A stretch of 64,000 bases of DNA, taken from assembly GCA_032158295.1 (NCBI GenBank), contig CM063251.1, positions 11,509,016-11,573,015 of the forward strand. The letters run 5' to 3'. The notes under the pieces were generated by a model, which saw only the letters and a list, made by a program, of their open reading frames with translations, was not told where the DNA came from and did no database searches. Positions 36,906-49,007 of this stretch are shown in pieces. Source of the DNA: Pycnopodia helianthoides (Eukaryota > Echinodermata > Asteroidea > Forcipulatida > Asteriidae). The position numbers were made by a program, and so were the translations under genes. The number at the start of each line of letters is the position of its first letter. Position 1 is the first letter of the stretch.

Positions 36906-39814
36906 AAACCCAGTATGCCCCTGATGCCTTTGGGGGAACTTCTTTCATTACTGTACAAACTGCAGCATAAATTGCTCTGAGCAGTGAAGTACACAATGTA
37001 CGTTTAGTACCTTCTTGTTTGTTCTTTTGTACATTATGAGCGCACTAAGTTTTCTAGGGTTGTCAAATTGCCAACCATATCATGGTTTGTGGCTGTTTTC
37101 CTACTTTGGTGTTGCAAATAAATTTGTTTGAAAAAAACCTGTAATATAATTTTACTCAGCAGCTGTGAAATTAGATCGGGATTGTTCTGCCCAGGGGTGC
37201 GTTCCACTATTGCGGTCGTACAACGCGAACGTTGGTCAACTTATGTATTTATGGTTTCAAACTGGAGTTCGTTGTGCACAAAATGAATTTGCGATGTTGT
37301 CGTAATTGTGAAATTCAACATACACATGTAGGAGAGGCGGTAGTGCATGTTGTCCAATCTAAAATAAAACAAAAGTCAATGAAAGTTTAATTGCTCTGGC
37401 CTAAAATTCAACCTGACCTAAAAAGAAAATGTTACAAATCAGTTAATTTCTAGTAAGTGTTCTGATGATGTTAAAACTATGTTGTTTAAAATATAACCAC
37501 GTGCTGGTCCCAACTAAATGTATGGCCTGCAAATTGGCAGGACACTTAACATACATGTAGTGGAATGCAATGTACATGTACCTTTAAAGACATTAGACCT
37601 TAGTGTTTCTGTCATCAACAAAATGCTCACTTTAATGTCAGTCATGCAGCTTTCCAGCTGACCAGCTGATTCCCTCTTCAATTAATAATCTGCAATACAT
37701 GTAAAGGTGTATGTGTAATATAGTCAAGTCATAGACACCTGAAAAACAATCTACTGTACACAAATTTTGTGTGGTTGGCCATTCCCTGTGTATTACGATC
37801 ATCATGCAACCATGATGTAATGTCTATTGGAAAGTTGGAAGTTTTTCCTGTAGTTTTAGCATTAGCTTATTTTTCACACTAGTCAGTTTGCTGTATTATT
37901 ACAAATAAACAAATTGCATTCCTTGAAGTCAGAATATCATGAATGCAATCTTGAATCATAGAGCCTAAAGGGCAACCATTCATTCAGTGAGCACTCAATG
38001 TACATGGATTAGTGCTTAATAGGTTGCCGCTGGTACATGTAAATTAGGAAACCATAATGTGCTTCCCTTTCCCGGTTGCATCCCTGTGGGCATGAGAGCT
38101 GTGCACCACCATCCCCAGCAAAGTGGAAGGCAAAGAAATTCATTGACCAAATACACAGTAATTGAGTATAACCACAGGCGTGTACAGTGCCTGGAACAAA
38201 AACATTCTTCTACATAATCTGTTTATAAATACATGTACTATAAGTGTTAGCATAATGTGAGTGCAATTAGGTTAAAACCCAAGGTACACATAAGATTTAT
38301 AAGCTTTGCTCTATATGTCTATGTGTACATAGTGACTGTACATGTACGCACTTGTGAAATGGCCTTCAGTAAAAGAAACAAGTTTAGTTCAAAAGTGTAA
38401 GCCTATGATATTGTTGTTTTTTGTTTTTTATAAGGTAGTGTTGCATTAGGTGTATTTGTTTTTGCTGTGAATTGTGTAGGTTTTCCTTTTTTGGGCATTT
38501 CCATGCAAGCTTCCTTTTGACTTCTTAAAATAACCCAGTCCTCCGAGTCCTTTTTTATTGTTTTGTCTTCAATCATTTCTTGATTGTCTGTGATTTAAAT
38601 AATTGTGTACTGTACTTGTATCTGTTCACTTTTCTTTCATTTTCACCAACATAGAAATAAATGTCTAATCAAATTGAATTGAACTGAATTGAAAATTACA
38701 ATAAATGCTTTGAGCATACATATTTTGTAACATCAAACTTATTGTGGATATATAACAAAAAAATTACATTTCTCTCGTACAGTACATGTAATGTACAATG
38801 TAGGTTCTGCCCATCCCAGCAAGCTGCAGGGTTCATGATCAAACATCTTTGTCTAAATTGATCATGTTACACCAGACGTGTCTTGTGTCAAAGCCTTTGC
38901 CTTTTTGGTTTTCTGTACATTGTACTGCATGATGCACAGTGTCTGTACAGTATGTGTAGACTGCAGAGATACCTGTCAGTGTCAGCCTGTACAGTTAATC
39001 AAAATAAAGTAGCAGGTACTTCTTTGTAAGAACATGTTGGTCTTGTTATTATGTACATAATGTTCAGGTCCAGAGATTTGTCAGGATTTATCCTGAATTC
39101 TGGATTTTTGTCATAGGACTCCATTGGTTGACTTCTTAAAAGATGTGAGCTCACCATCAAGGAAAGACAGACATTGAACACTACATGTACATCGTGTATT
39201 AAATGTATGTCAAAAATTGTTTTGTTCTTTCAAATATAGCACCCTTGGTGGGGTGTTATCTCTTTACCAAGAGGAGATCGCAACCAGTTTTTAGGATTTT
39301 TCATTATTGTGCAATCACTCACCACAACTCTGTCATGACCTACATTGTACAATTGTCTTTGTCTGTAGATGTGACATGATCTTTAAGATAGTATCTTGCC
39401 CATCATGTTTACCTAACTTACTGTATAGTTGGAAAGAGAAAGTCCTTAGTCTTGAGGATGTCACTCTAACCAATAATAAAACAGTGTTGACATTGGTGTA
39501 TTTATATGTACAATATTAGTATCAGTATAAAGATGTGGTTTACATATATTGCCATATAAAATAGCTGCCGGCTATCTTACAGTACATGTATCACTGTCTG
39601 ATAGAAAGGTTTGTACAGTATGCTCACTTACTTTTTCACATTTAAAGGGGCAACACTATATCGTCATTTCGGGGAAGAGTTAAATAATTCCAATCCTCTG
39701 GTTTTTCAAATAAACGTACAATATCCTATACTCACAAACTTGTAAAAAATTAATTAAAATTAATTTATCAAAAAATAAACCACAAGGAAAACTGACTGGG
39801 TAAATTTTAATTAA
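36906..39814. other. Gene-free stretch
   Basis: AT-rich, many TACATGTA words. A probable element start ttaaaggggcaacactatat lies near 39643 whose other end was not found. No coding similarity. Confidence 0.5.
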
Positions 39815-39931
39815 TTTGGGGCTGAACAGAGAAAAATTGATGGCTCAGTTGGTAGAGCACCGGCTCGTGAATTTGGAGGTTGAAGGTTCAAATCCCGCTC
39901 TAGTCAATTTGTCTTTTTTCAGCCCAAAATT
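39815..39931 (+). mobile_element. tRNA-like sequence enclosed by inverted arms
   Basis: A-box TGGCTCAGTTGG (39841) and B-box GGTTCAAATCC (39885-39895) form a complete promoter pair at normal spacing. A canonical anticodon stem is not evident. The flanks attga/tcaat and ttggggctgaa/ttcagcccaa are inverted, so the whole folds as an extended hairpin. Either a tRNA-derived SINE head or a tRNA-like foldback unit. Confidence 0.6.
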
Positions 39932-39945
39932 TTAACTAATAAATA

Positions 39946-42420
39946 AATTACACACACATGTTGTAGGCCTACAGTGTGACGGTGGTCATGATTGAGTGAA
40001 AGTAAAACAAACAAAACAACAGTATTTGCATGGCGCAATACACAATGTACAGTGCAAGAAATCAACCATGTATTACATACATGAATTCCCTTAAAAAGAA
40101 AATTGTGAGAAGTTGGTGGTTTTGAGAAGAACTGCTTCAATTCGCTCGGCCCCAGCGGCCTATCCAGGACCGCTGGGATGGGCTAATCAGCTTGCACAGA
40201 TTCTTGATCAGGAAGTACGTCATGCGTGCAGTGCTTGCAGTGTGAGTATGATGCATGATGGGACTGAGTATTAACAATAATGAGCGTGCTTGATACGTTT
40301 GCCCATCCCAGTGCCTTTGGTTTTAAGGCAAGGCGCTGGGGACGAGCGAACTGCTTCAAATGCTTTTTTCTTCTCAACATTGACAGTAGTTCAGAAATCA
40401 TTGCTTATCAATATCAGTCTGGGAAACTACATGTACTTAAGGTAGAAATATTATGTAAATTGAAACTTTTTAAAATATAGGTGATCACTGAGCAGTAAGA
40501 CCGTATTACAATGTAGATGGACAGACATGGATATTTAAAGTACTTTTTGTTTGTTTGGTGGGGTGTTGGGAGATAGGAATGTGAGGATATTTGGATTATA
40601 AAAAAAAACATTCATGAGTTGAGCTTTAGGTGTGTTAACATTTTCTATTTTGAATGCTTTGGTTTGGTCAATCAGAGGCTCACAACTTGTTCCCACAAAG
40701 ATGACCTTTTATTTAGAGGACGAAACATATCTCTGGTATTATAGTTAAACCCACACATGGAGAGTGGATCAGTGAACTCGGTTATTTGTTAAGTGAGTTA
40801 ATAACAGTCATTGAAACTTAACCACAATAGTTAATAATGCTGCAATGCTGCGTTGTTATGAGGTAATTGTGTCAAAAATACTTCACTTGCATACATACAG
40901 TTCAGGGTTATTGTAACAATTGTTATGGATCAGTGACTCAAAAGTAGGCGGTTACAAACAGACAAATTGTTGTGAACCAACGACCTTGTTGATTTCCCAC
41001 AAAACTGGGCATGGTGTACACAATACCTGGGCTGTATACACCACAGTCACACAGTAAATTGGGTATCACAGCACTCTCAATTCCTCCAAAGCACTTGGAT
41101 TCCTCCATGAACCATGTTACATTCCTCCATGGTTAACCTTGTCACATTGACCACACTGTATCAGAAATCTGGTTTCCTTTAAAAAAAATTGTGGTTTGAT
41201 ATTGTATGATGAAACCTTTCAACACATATGAAATTATACAAATTAAACTTCTGGTATCTTTGGCCAAAGTAAACATGCCTTAGAACTGGCAATTTATATT
41301 TTTTTTAAATTTTTATGATTTTTGTAATGCTCAGTGAAACCAACTAAGCTTCAGAGAAGGCCATGTGTACATTGTACAATAGTCCTGGAATTTCATCTTT
41401 AGGAGAGCAAGATAAACAATTCTGACCACAGACCACAGAATAAAAAAAAATCAATTGAAACACAGTTTATGAATACTTTGTACAACAGAAGATAAGCATC
41501 TTTTTATATCAGTTGAACTTGTACATTGTGTAGTGTGCATGTGTGTGATGGTACGTGTACATGTTACCTACATGTGTAGTGTTTATCAAAACACACAGAG
41601 ATGATTTCTTCAGATGTTGGTTCTGTACACACTTGTGTAGGCTTACAAAAAGTTACATGTACAGTACATGGGTGTACATGTATATACATCAATTTATTGC
41701 CATCAATATGAGGACTTCCCTTTGTCCCTTTAACTTAACATTCTGCGCAGACTAAGCGCACCAACAAATGTGAGGACACAAAAATACAAAGGATTCCAAT
41801 GTGAGAACAGCATTGTTCCCTTTTTCTGCTGTCCCCACTCTGCTGGCAATACTATGCCATGTACTGTACATAATGTACATATACAGACATCAACCTGTTT
41901 GACTATACACTCAGTATACATATACATGTAGCCATCTAAATATAGACAAGTACATGTACATGTACATGTCCTGATATAAGAGTTGTGCAATCAAAAGGGA
42001 AAACATTGGTAGTTGAGGCTCCAGTGAGGGACAGGGAGGCCTTCTGACTGGAGGCCTCCTGACTGGAGCCCTTTAGAAATGATTTGGGACACCACCAACG
42101 AATGAAGAATCCTGACGAGAAGAGTCCCTCACTTGTGTGTACACTGTCCACACAGAAGAAAAACCATTAACGTGTAATGGAACATTGATTTTCTGCAAAC
42201 ATGTAGTGTCCAGGACTCCATCGGTAGAATTACTTGCCATAAACTGTCTCTGCAACAGAAAAAGCAGGTGTATAAATAACATGATGTGCGTGTACATATT
42301 ATGTACAACATACTTGTACATATGTAGGTTTCATTAGAGTGCAACAGCCTTTGGTACAGCTAATGTTTTTTTAATCCTGGGTATGTCATCGATACATGTG
42401 TACATGTAGGCCTACATGGT
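39946..42420. other. Gene-free stretch
   Basis: Contains an imperfect inverted pair ccatcccagtgcctttgg / ccgctgggatgggc around 40165-40320 with gaactgcttcaa at both outer ends, probably another foldback element (about 40127-40362). Otherwise AT-rich with dense TACATGTA near 41640-41970. Confidence 0.45.
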
Positions 42421-42471
42421 GAATATTTTATTTATTTTTTTTTATGTATTTGTTTATTTATTTATTTACAT
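42421..42471. repeat. TTTA-rich microsatellite
   Basis: tattttatttat, a T-run, then tttgtttatttatttattta. Confidence 0.8.
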
Positions 42472-42540
42472 ATACAACCAACGACGCAAGCACCAATTAC
42501 ATGTAAAGGATGGTGAATAGGAAACAAGAAGAAATGTTCA

Positions 42541-42697
42541 TTGTTGTGGAGGAAAAACCCCAAATGGGGATAAACCCACACAATCAGATAGGGACTGAAA
42601 ACCAAATCCATATGCAAGGCTCTGGTCCAAGGTCGGATTCATACCAGGGCCCACAGAGGTGAAAGGCAGGGAATGAAACCTCTGAGCCAACCTGGAG
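42541..42697 (-). mobile_element. tRNA-derived SINE (family B), reverse copy
   Basis: Reverse complement carries ccaggttggctcagaggttt, a degenerate B-box and the tail ggttttcagtccctatctga, matching 33721-33900. Confidence 0.75.
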
Positions 42698-44496
42698 TAA
42701 AAGAATTGCCTCAGAGGAAATTGAAAAGCGTAAATTTGTGGTGTAATGGAAATATTGGTGTGTTTGTACAGCACCACATGTAACTGGTCAAATTTGATAC
42801 ATAATACTTTACATGTAAGCCGGAGGGGGTGTACATGTACAAGGACATGTAATGTAGGTGGGATGGAGCTTGCACTTCGCTTGTGTACAACAAGTTTTAG
42901 TTCAAAGAGATTTCATAATGTTTATAAAGATGAGTACAACTGAAAACTTTATTTCTGAAACTCTGCCATATGTGCAAGAACATTGTAGTCCCAGCATCCA
43001 GTCTCTACAGTAGTTTGATTTGTTAAAAATCAAAATAAGCACCTGATGGGTGTGCAGAAAATGCTTTACAAAACAAACCTAAATAAATACCTAAATAAAT
43101 GTGCTGCTTTCTGGAAAAACTTTATAGCATTTCTTACTGCTTTGTTTTTTGTTATGTTTATGAAACATGTTGAAAGCCTACATTGTATATGTCCTACATG
43201 GAGGTCACATCTCAAAGCAATCGTACAAATTGTGACTGTGGATTTGTGTACACACAGATTGATACAGCTTAAATTGCAGAGATCTGTAAATCCTGATGGA
43301 CAGTTTGTGCAATCTAAACATAATAATGTCTGCAGGCTGGACAGACTGACAGCAGTTTAATTAAATCACAATCCACTGTAGATATTTTTGTGTACACGTG
43401 ATTGTTTAATTAATTGCAAGAGGACACAAGAGGACACATTTATTCCACTGAAATAGTTTTTTTTTACGCTTGCTGAAAGGAGATAATAATTAACACTTGT
43501 AGTACAAAATTTGCTTTTGTAAAGCGTATACTTTATAGTCATGAAAGCCACACTAAAGTCCTTTATGGTGACGCTGATAGCAGCACCCGAAGTTGGGTTT
43601 CTTTATGGTTTGGTCTACATGTAGGATTTATTGGTGCTAAAAGTTGGACGCTTTTTTATAAGGCTTATACTGTGGTACAACTTACATACTGTGCACAGAC
43701 GTCTGATTCTTAGTTTATTTATTTTCAGGTGTCATGGCTCTTGATTACAGGCATCTAACATGTCTAATAAAAAAACAAATTTGCAACAATTCCTCTGGAA
43801 TAAGGAAACAACACCTTACTGTTGGTCAATGCTTTGTTACATGTACAAATGTATTCCGTCATGACTGTAAGGGGGAAAGGATCAGTACCTGTGTTCACCT
43901 TGTGTCAATTAGACCGTGCAAGTCTTGCGTGTATTCAAATATTAGGACCCGTTATAGTGCGTGAGTTTGTTTCCTTCATGCATTAATTGCAATGTATGTA
44001 CGTGGGACCAAAGTGGTCCCAGAAATGTTTGAATACTTGCGAGACTTGCAGGGTCTATTATGAAGGGTGAAGTTTTATTTGTTTTTGTGAACTATTACAC
44101 TTTTATCATTGCAACTGGAGTTTCCCATATGCAGAATTTTCGAAGCATTTCCTACATCTTGATGTCCTTGGCATTAGGAGGTCATTCCTCCTCAAGGCCA
44201 AAATGGAGCTGGCTGAAAGGAAAGTAGGAATTAGCAATGCGGGGCTGGAAACACTGTTTGTGGTGGGAGGTGGTTCATACATGTAGGATTCATTCAGTCT
44301 GCTGGTTTGCAATTGTCAAAGGATTACAATCTCATGAATAACTCTAGATGCACTTGAAGGCTGCACAGTCAAGTAAAGTGTGCACTGACAGTTGCATTCA
44401 GTGTAAAATGGGGGAAGTGTGGGAAATGTGAAGAAATCAACAGACTGAGGACATACATGAATAGTATGTATTACCAAATAATAGATGTTAAAGTTG

Positions 44497-44590
44497 CTCA
44501 GTACTTTCCCGGACTCGGGGAAAGTACTGAGTATACAGTGCTTTACACATACATGTATCTAGGTGTATGGGTATAACCAAATAATAATAA
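44497..44590. mobile_element. 3' part of a tRNA-derived SINE, with a 14-bp hairpin at its edge
   Basis: ctcagtactttccc / gggaaagtactgag (44497-44531) is a perfect hairpin. It is followed by tacagtgctttacacatac and gtgtatgggtataaccaaat, which match the 3' end of the SINE at 10261. Confidence 0.55.
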
Positions 44591-44822
44591 TCTTTATCTT
44601 CCAGTACGCGCTAATCCTCCAATCAGATGCTCGAACCGGAGTGTGATATCAGACGATAACCTACTCCCAGTTTTTATATTGCACTCTGCGTATTGTGAGT
44701 GTCAATGCGTCACGCTCCCATACGGTCAGTGCGCAAATTACATTCTAAACTTTGCGCGTGGAAAACCAAAAACAAAAACATAACCTAACCTCATTGACTT
44801 AATGAGGCTGGAAGATAAATTC

Positions 44823-44912
44823 GTTATCACACTCGCGCTCGTGGAATACGGAAAAATATGGGACGCAGAAGCGCTATATTTTTTCGTATTCCACTCGCGC
44901 TTGTGTGATAAC
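44823..44912. repeat. Inverted repeat, 37-bp arms
   Basis: gttatcacactcgcgctcgt... and ...actcgcgcttgtgtgataac pair with about five mismatches around a cgcagaagcg loop. The GC-richer context (44590-44940) suggests it is the core of a larger element whose ends I could not fix. Confidence 0.7.
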
Positions 44913-44978
44913 TTATATTATCCCGATGCAAATTTAACATAAATTGTTGTACATGTACGTGCTGCTAAAATATATGTA

Positions 44979-45141
44979 GGATTTGAACTGCCTCTAGCTA
45001 AGGAGCAATCTCGGTGGTTAGTAAGACATCTGCTCTAGAATGGCAAAGGTCGTGGGTTTGAATCCCACCCGAGTATACAGTGTTTTACACACTTCAATGT
45101 GTCAGTGTGCAGTGTGTAGGTAAAAACCAAATTACCAAATA
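44979..45141 (+). mobile_element. tRNA-derived SINE (family A)
   Basis: Shares aactgcctctagcta with the 10261 copy. B-box GGTTTGAATCC at 45055-45065. The reverse frame reads GWDSNPRPL, the typical peptide shadow of a tRNA B-box. The 3' end ...taaaaaccaaattaccaaat is a diverged family end. Confidence 0.72.
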
Positions 45142-45767
45142 AGTTGATCCGATCAAATTCATATAATATGGGAGACTTGTTTAACATTCGTAACAAGAGA
45201 CTTTTGGGGTTGCTACGGTGCATGATGTGCGTGACAGCAACATAGATACATTTGTACATGCACCATGTGTTAAAACCATTGTTTTATGAGAAATGTGTGC
45301 ATGCTCAGAATAATGGATAACCAGGTACGACTGCAACCACTTAGCATCCAATAGTCTCTAATTGAAAAAGCTTGTATTTAATTTATTTCTGTCTAATATA
45401 ATGCATTTAGATAAATTATGTGTTATGAAATGTGATAAATTGGAAATAACATTTTCAGATGTTTCTTGCATCTGGTAATATCAATTATCATGATCAATTA
45501 GAATTTAGCAAAATTGATTGCTGATACCAAAGTTCTTGTAAGAGAAATAAATAATGGTTCAGTGTATTGTATTCCAAAGTGGTTTTTGAAGGGTGCAGTT
45601 GTGGACAGGTGACCACAAGCAAAATTGCCTGCATTTCATTTCATTTAATTGATTTCATTACTTCAGTCTGGTTGTGCAGCCAAGGACTCTCAGAAAAGCA
45701 AACTTAATCACTATCCTAGCCAAGAACCCAATGGCGGGAATACAATGAAGGAAGTTTCAATTTTAGA

Positions 45768-45862
45768 TGTGGGAGGAAAACCCCAGAGAATTATTGCAGG
45801 GAAAACCCACGCCATCAGGTAGAGACTGAAAACCCAATCCACAAAGTGCCCGCAAACCCCCC
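45768..45862 (-). mobile_element. tRNA-derived SINE (family B), 3' half only, reverse
   Basis: Reverse complement reads ggattgggttttcagtctct and cctgatggcgtgggttttcc. The tRNA head is replaced by a polyC tract of about 14 bases. Confidence 0.68.
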
Positions 45863-46267
45863 CCCCCCCCCAGGCATACTGTATAACATACATGTACATG
45901 TACACACACACACATTTTATACATTTGTCTGTGTACATGACCATAATGATGATGATAATCAGTTAGGATGGTGTTGATGATAGAGACGCTGTCACCAAAG
46001 CAATCATTCCTGACCTTTTCACCGTCTCTCACTCTCTCAATCCATGTCATCCCAAAGGATTCTCAACAGTAGAGTCAAATGAGCCGATTTATACAGTGCC
46101 TCACCCAAAGGTTTAATAGCCTTTCAGGCACAAATTGCAGCCAATCCAGCAACACTAAGGAAAGTCTAGCTTCTCTTTTACATGAACTTTGCAAGGTTCT
46201 TTATGTACGTGTAGTACACATTACACGCAACCTACACCTGCAACTACAATGTATGCTAACTGTACGG

Positions 46268-46456
46268 CTTTACATACAGACCCTTGCATCTGATGTCACA
46301 GACCCAAACGGCTCCCTCACTGAGGTCAATGTAGACCTACATGTATCATTGGTTGAAGAGTTGTGCGCGGCGGGTAGACGCGGGCTCGTCCATTGTTTGA
46401 CCTTAGCGAAAGCGGCCAATGCAAGAGGTCTAGTGGATCATCTAAAGGATGCGGAC
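46268..46456. repeat. Dispersed repeat, copy 2, containing most of a 128-codon open frame
   Basis: gacccaaacggctccctcac, tgtgcgcggcgggtagacgc and ggccaatgcaagagg match copy 1 at 16500. The open frame 46079-46465 ends in this repeat; copy 1 is not open in the same way, so a conserved protein is unlikely. Confidence 0.6.
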
Positions 46457-48948
46457 ACTGATTAACACTGCAGGACACCCCCCCCCCCCCAAAAAAAGCC
46501 CCCAGACTAGAGGTGCTGATGTACATTGTAATATAGGCCTACCATTGGTCTCCCACCCAAGCACTGACCACAGCCAATGGTGCTCGATAAATCATTTGCT
46601 GTTCCAATGAGCAATTAATTTCCAGACATAATGTGTATGTGCAAGCCATGTGTAAAATGAAATATGACAGAAAAGATTGCTGTTTTGTAATTCAGTGCAT
46701 CAGACCAAAAGAACACCCCCCTTGCTCATCACCAAGTTCCAATTTCTTCTCCATCACTACCATATGTTAGCCAATCAGCGGAACCACTGATCGCAGCGTG
46801 AAGGGATTGCTCATCCATACAGATTGCTAATGAGCATGATGAGCTGGTAAGCCAAGCAGAGGAGTCAACATTGATGATAGTATGCATTTGACAGGTTGCA
46901 GCGCCGAGCTGTGCTATCCCATCATGTTTGCGTGTACATTAGTGACACCTGCATTCAGGACTCTTGTAATTACGTTGTACATTGTATGTTCTTATTGCTT
47001 GGATGTCCATCCCACTGAACACACCACTCCAGTACATTGCCCTGCAGTCAGTAGTGGCAGCCCACTGTAGGCCTACTAACCTACACAAGAATAGAGTCAC
47101 GATTTAAACTTGTGCATGTTTAATCTATGCATCTCAGCTGTACAGTACATTCTTTTTCTCAGAACCAGTGCTTCTTCTTTGGGTTTTCACATTGTACTTG
47201 CAGGTCTGATACTCCTTTGTTGTAAGGGCACTCTACATTTGTCCTTGAATGGGCACTCTACAATGTAATGATGAAGACTTACATGTAATTTTCCCCTGGG
47301 CCTACATGTAAAGGGGCATCAAGGCAATGACCAGTGGCACGCTCGGAGGCAATTGCCTCTATTGCCTCCATGAACGTAACAGGCTTGTACATTTGTTTAC
47401 TTGTCAATGTACTGCATTCCTTACCAACTACACTGTATGAGTCTTTCCTGTCAGCATCAGGGTATTCGTTTTGTCCTTTAAAAAAAGGCATCCTGTGAAA
47501 CTCTAGGTTTTCACCACTTGCTTTCAGAAGAACAGGAGATATACTTCATTGATGTTGTGTACAAGTACATTACTGTACTAAGTACTTTCCCACTGAACTG
47601 TCCAAATAAGAAATAAATAAACCATTTTGTTCTAATGTACTTAAACACTTAAATGCTACATTTCTATTCCCCTTTGTGGTAAGAGGTTTATGTACATAGG
47701 AGAAGCTGATCATGTAATCCTTAATGATTATCAGTGGCTGCAGTGTTGCATTACGTACGTGTATGTTTATAACACATGAGTCGTGATCTTTCATTTACTA
47801 ATGGTTCACATGATTTTTGATAGATGGCGCACGTACAGCGTCTTGTGATATTCAGGATTTTGTTATTTCCGGTACTAATCTGTAGCCTATCCTTTGTTAC
47901 AGCTTCGTTACCCATCAGTGTAATGTTATTCCAAGTCAGTTACAAAATCTTGCAAGGTGCCAAATATTGGATTCCAAGTTATATTCCAGATGTGAACATC
48001 CCTATTGTCCATGAGTAATAATATTGAGTCTTAGCTACCAATAAGGTACCCAAGGCGCTTGAACAAAGAAAAACATAAACAGTTCCCGAAGAGTTTTTCT
48101 TGATAACTGTCCCATCTGATGGTAAATTTTCAACTTGTTAAAATCACTTCACCAATGTCATAAATCCTTAATGCATCCTCTCAAGAGCCTGCATTACGGA
48201 GAGCTTGGATCCGGCCAGTTTGATTAACATTTGGATCTCCTTAAAAGGGGCTGTTTGTAAAAAGATCATAATACACGCCTGCTATGATCGCAATCTGTTA
48301 GCCTGAATTAGACTCTTGTTTAATACTATTATGACATTTTGTGTAAACACAGTTCCTTCACACTGAATTACTGAGTGTAAATAATTACAATCTATACACA
48401 CTTGGTTCTTTAGGTATTTCTTTGTGCCCGTGTCTTTTGTATGGGGTTGTTCCTTTGTGCTCGTTCTTGGTCCAGAAATGTCAGAAATGATTGAAAATGT
48501 ACTCAGTGATGTCAAACATGCCGAATTCTTGAAATAATTTCATTGCTTTACATTGAGAAGAATGGCAACAAGCACTGAACCGGATGTGATTGCTCTCAGT
48601 TGAACACAGCCAGAACACAACATCAAATCTTGATTCTCCGTTGTCTAATGGTACCATAGAGAGAGATGTACTACATGTACATACAGTGGGATCCTGAAAA
48701 AGGGGGATACTTGTGTGAACAACTGTACACCAAACTTTGTTTGTGCAATGTACGATTGTATGAAGCAAAATTAATTAAATGTCACTCACTTCAATTATCT
48801 TTTGTTACTAAGAACTATACAGTGTACAGGCCTTCATAAGGCTTATTCTTTGGAAATGTTTCAGGCACATTCATATTTTGTTTAATCTACATTGTAATGA
48901 TTGCTTGTATTAATGTTTGTGGCCTGTTCTTTTTTTGTTTTGATGCAG
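46457..48948. other. Sequence immediately upstream of the first recognised AGAP exon
   Basis: Apart from a short polyC tract (about 46480) and a GGCC-element fragment (47288), no feature was recognised. No first coding exon of the AGAP family type was seen here. The small frame at 47824-48018 begins with a hydrophobic stretch but has no recognised relative. Confidence 0.45.
47288..47390. mobile_element. Possible fragment of the GGCC-rich element (reverse)
   Basis: aaaggggcatcaaggcaatg and ggcaattgcctctattgcct mirror the fragment at 20650-20735. Confidence 0.35.
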
Positions 48949-49007
48949 ATTCTTTCGTAAACAGCCAAGAATGGACACTCAGCAGAACAGTTCCAGAACT
49001 CAAACTG
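48949..49007 (+). CDS. AGAP: AGAP exon a: pre-GTPase segment
   Basis: 59 nt. The acceptor follows a strong pyrimidine tract (ttctttttttg...gatgcag) and the donor is ctg|gtgagt. The exon enters in phase 1 (needs one base from upstream; g + at gives Asp) and leaves in phase 0. It encodes [19 protein letters not shown], the short beta-strand lead-in before the P-loop and one of the best conserved stretches of AGAP proteins. The frame stays open for about 70 further codons into the intron. Those codons show no family similarity and are regarded as intronic. Confidence 0.93.

Noticed and set aside
10261..45141. Functional tRNA genes at the B-box sites (10341, 20276, 33774, 39885, 45055)
   Set aside because: None shows a complete acceptor and anticodon stem; shared non-tRNA tails identify most as SINEs.
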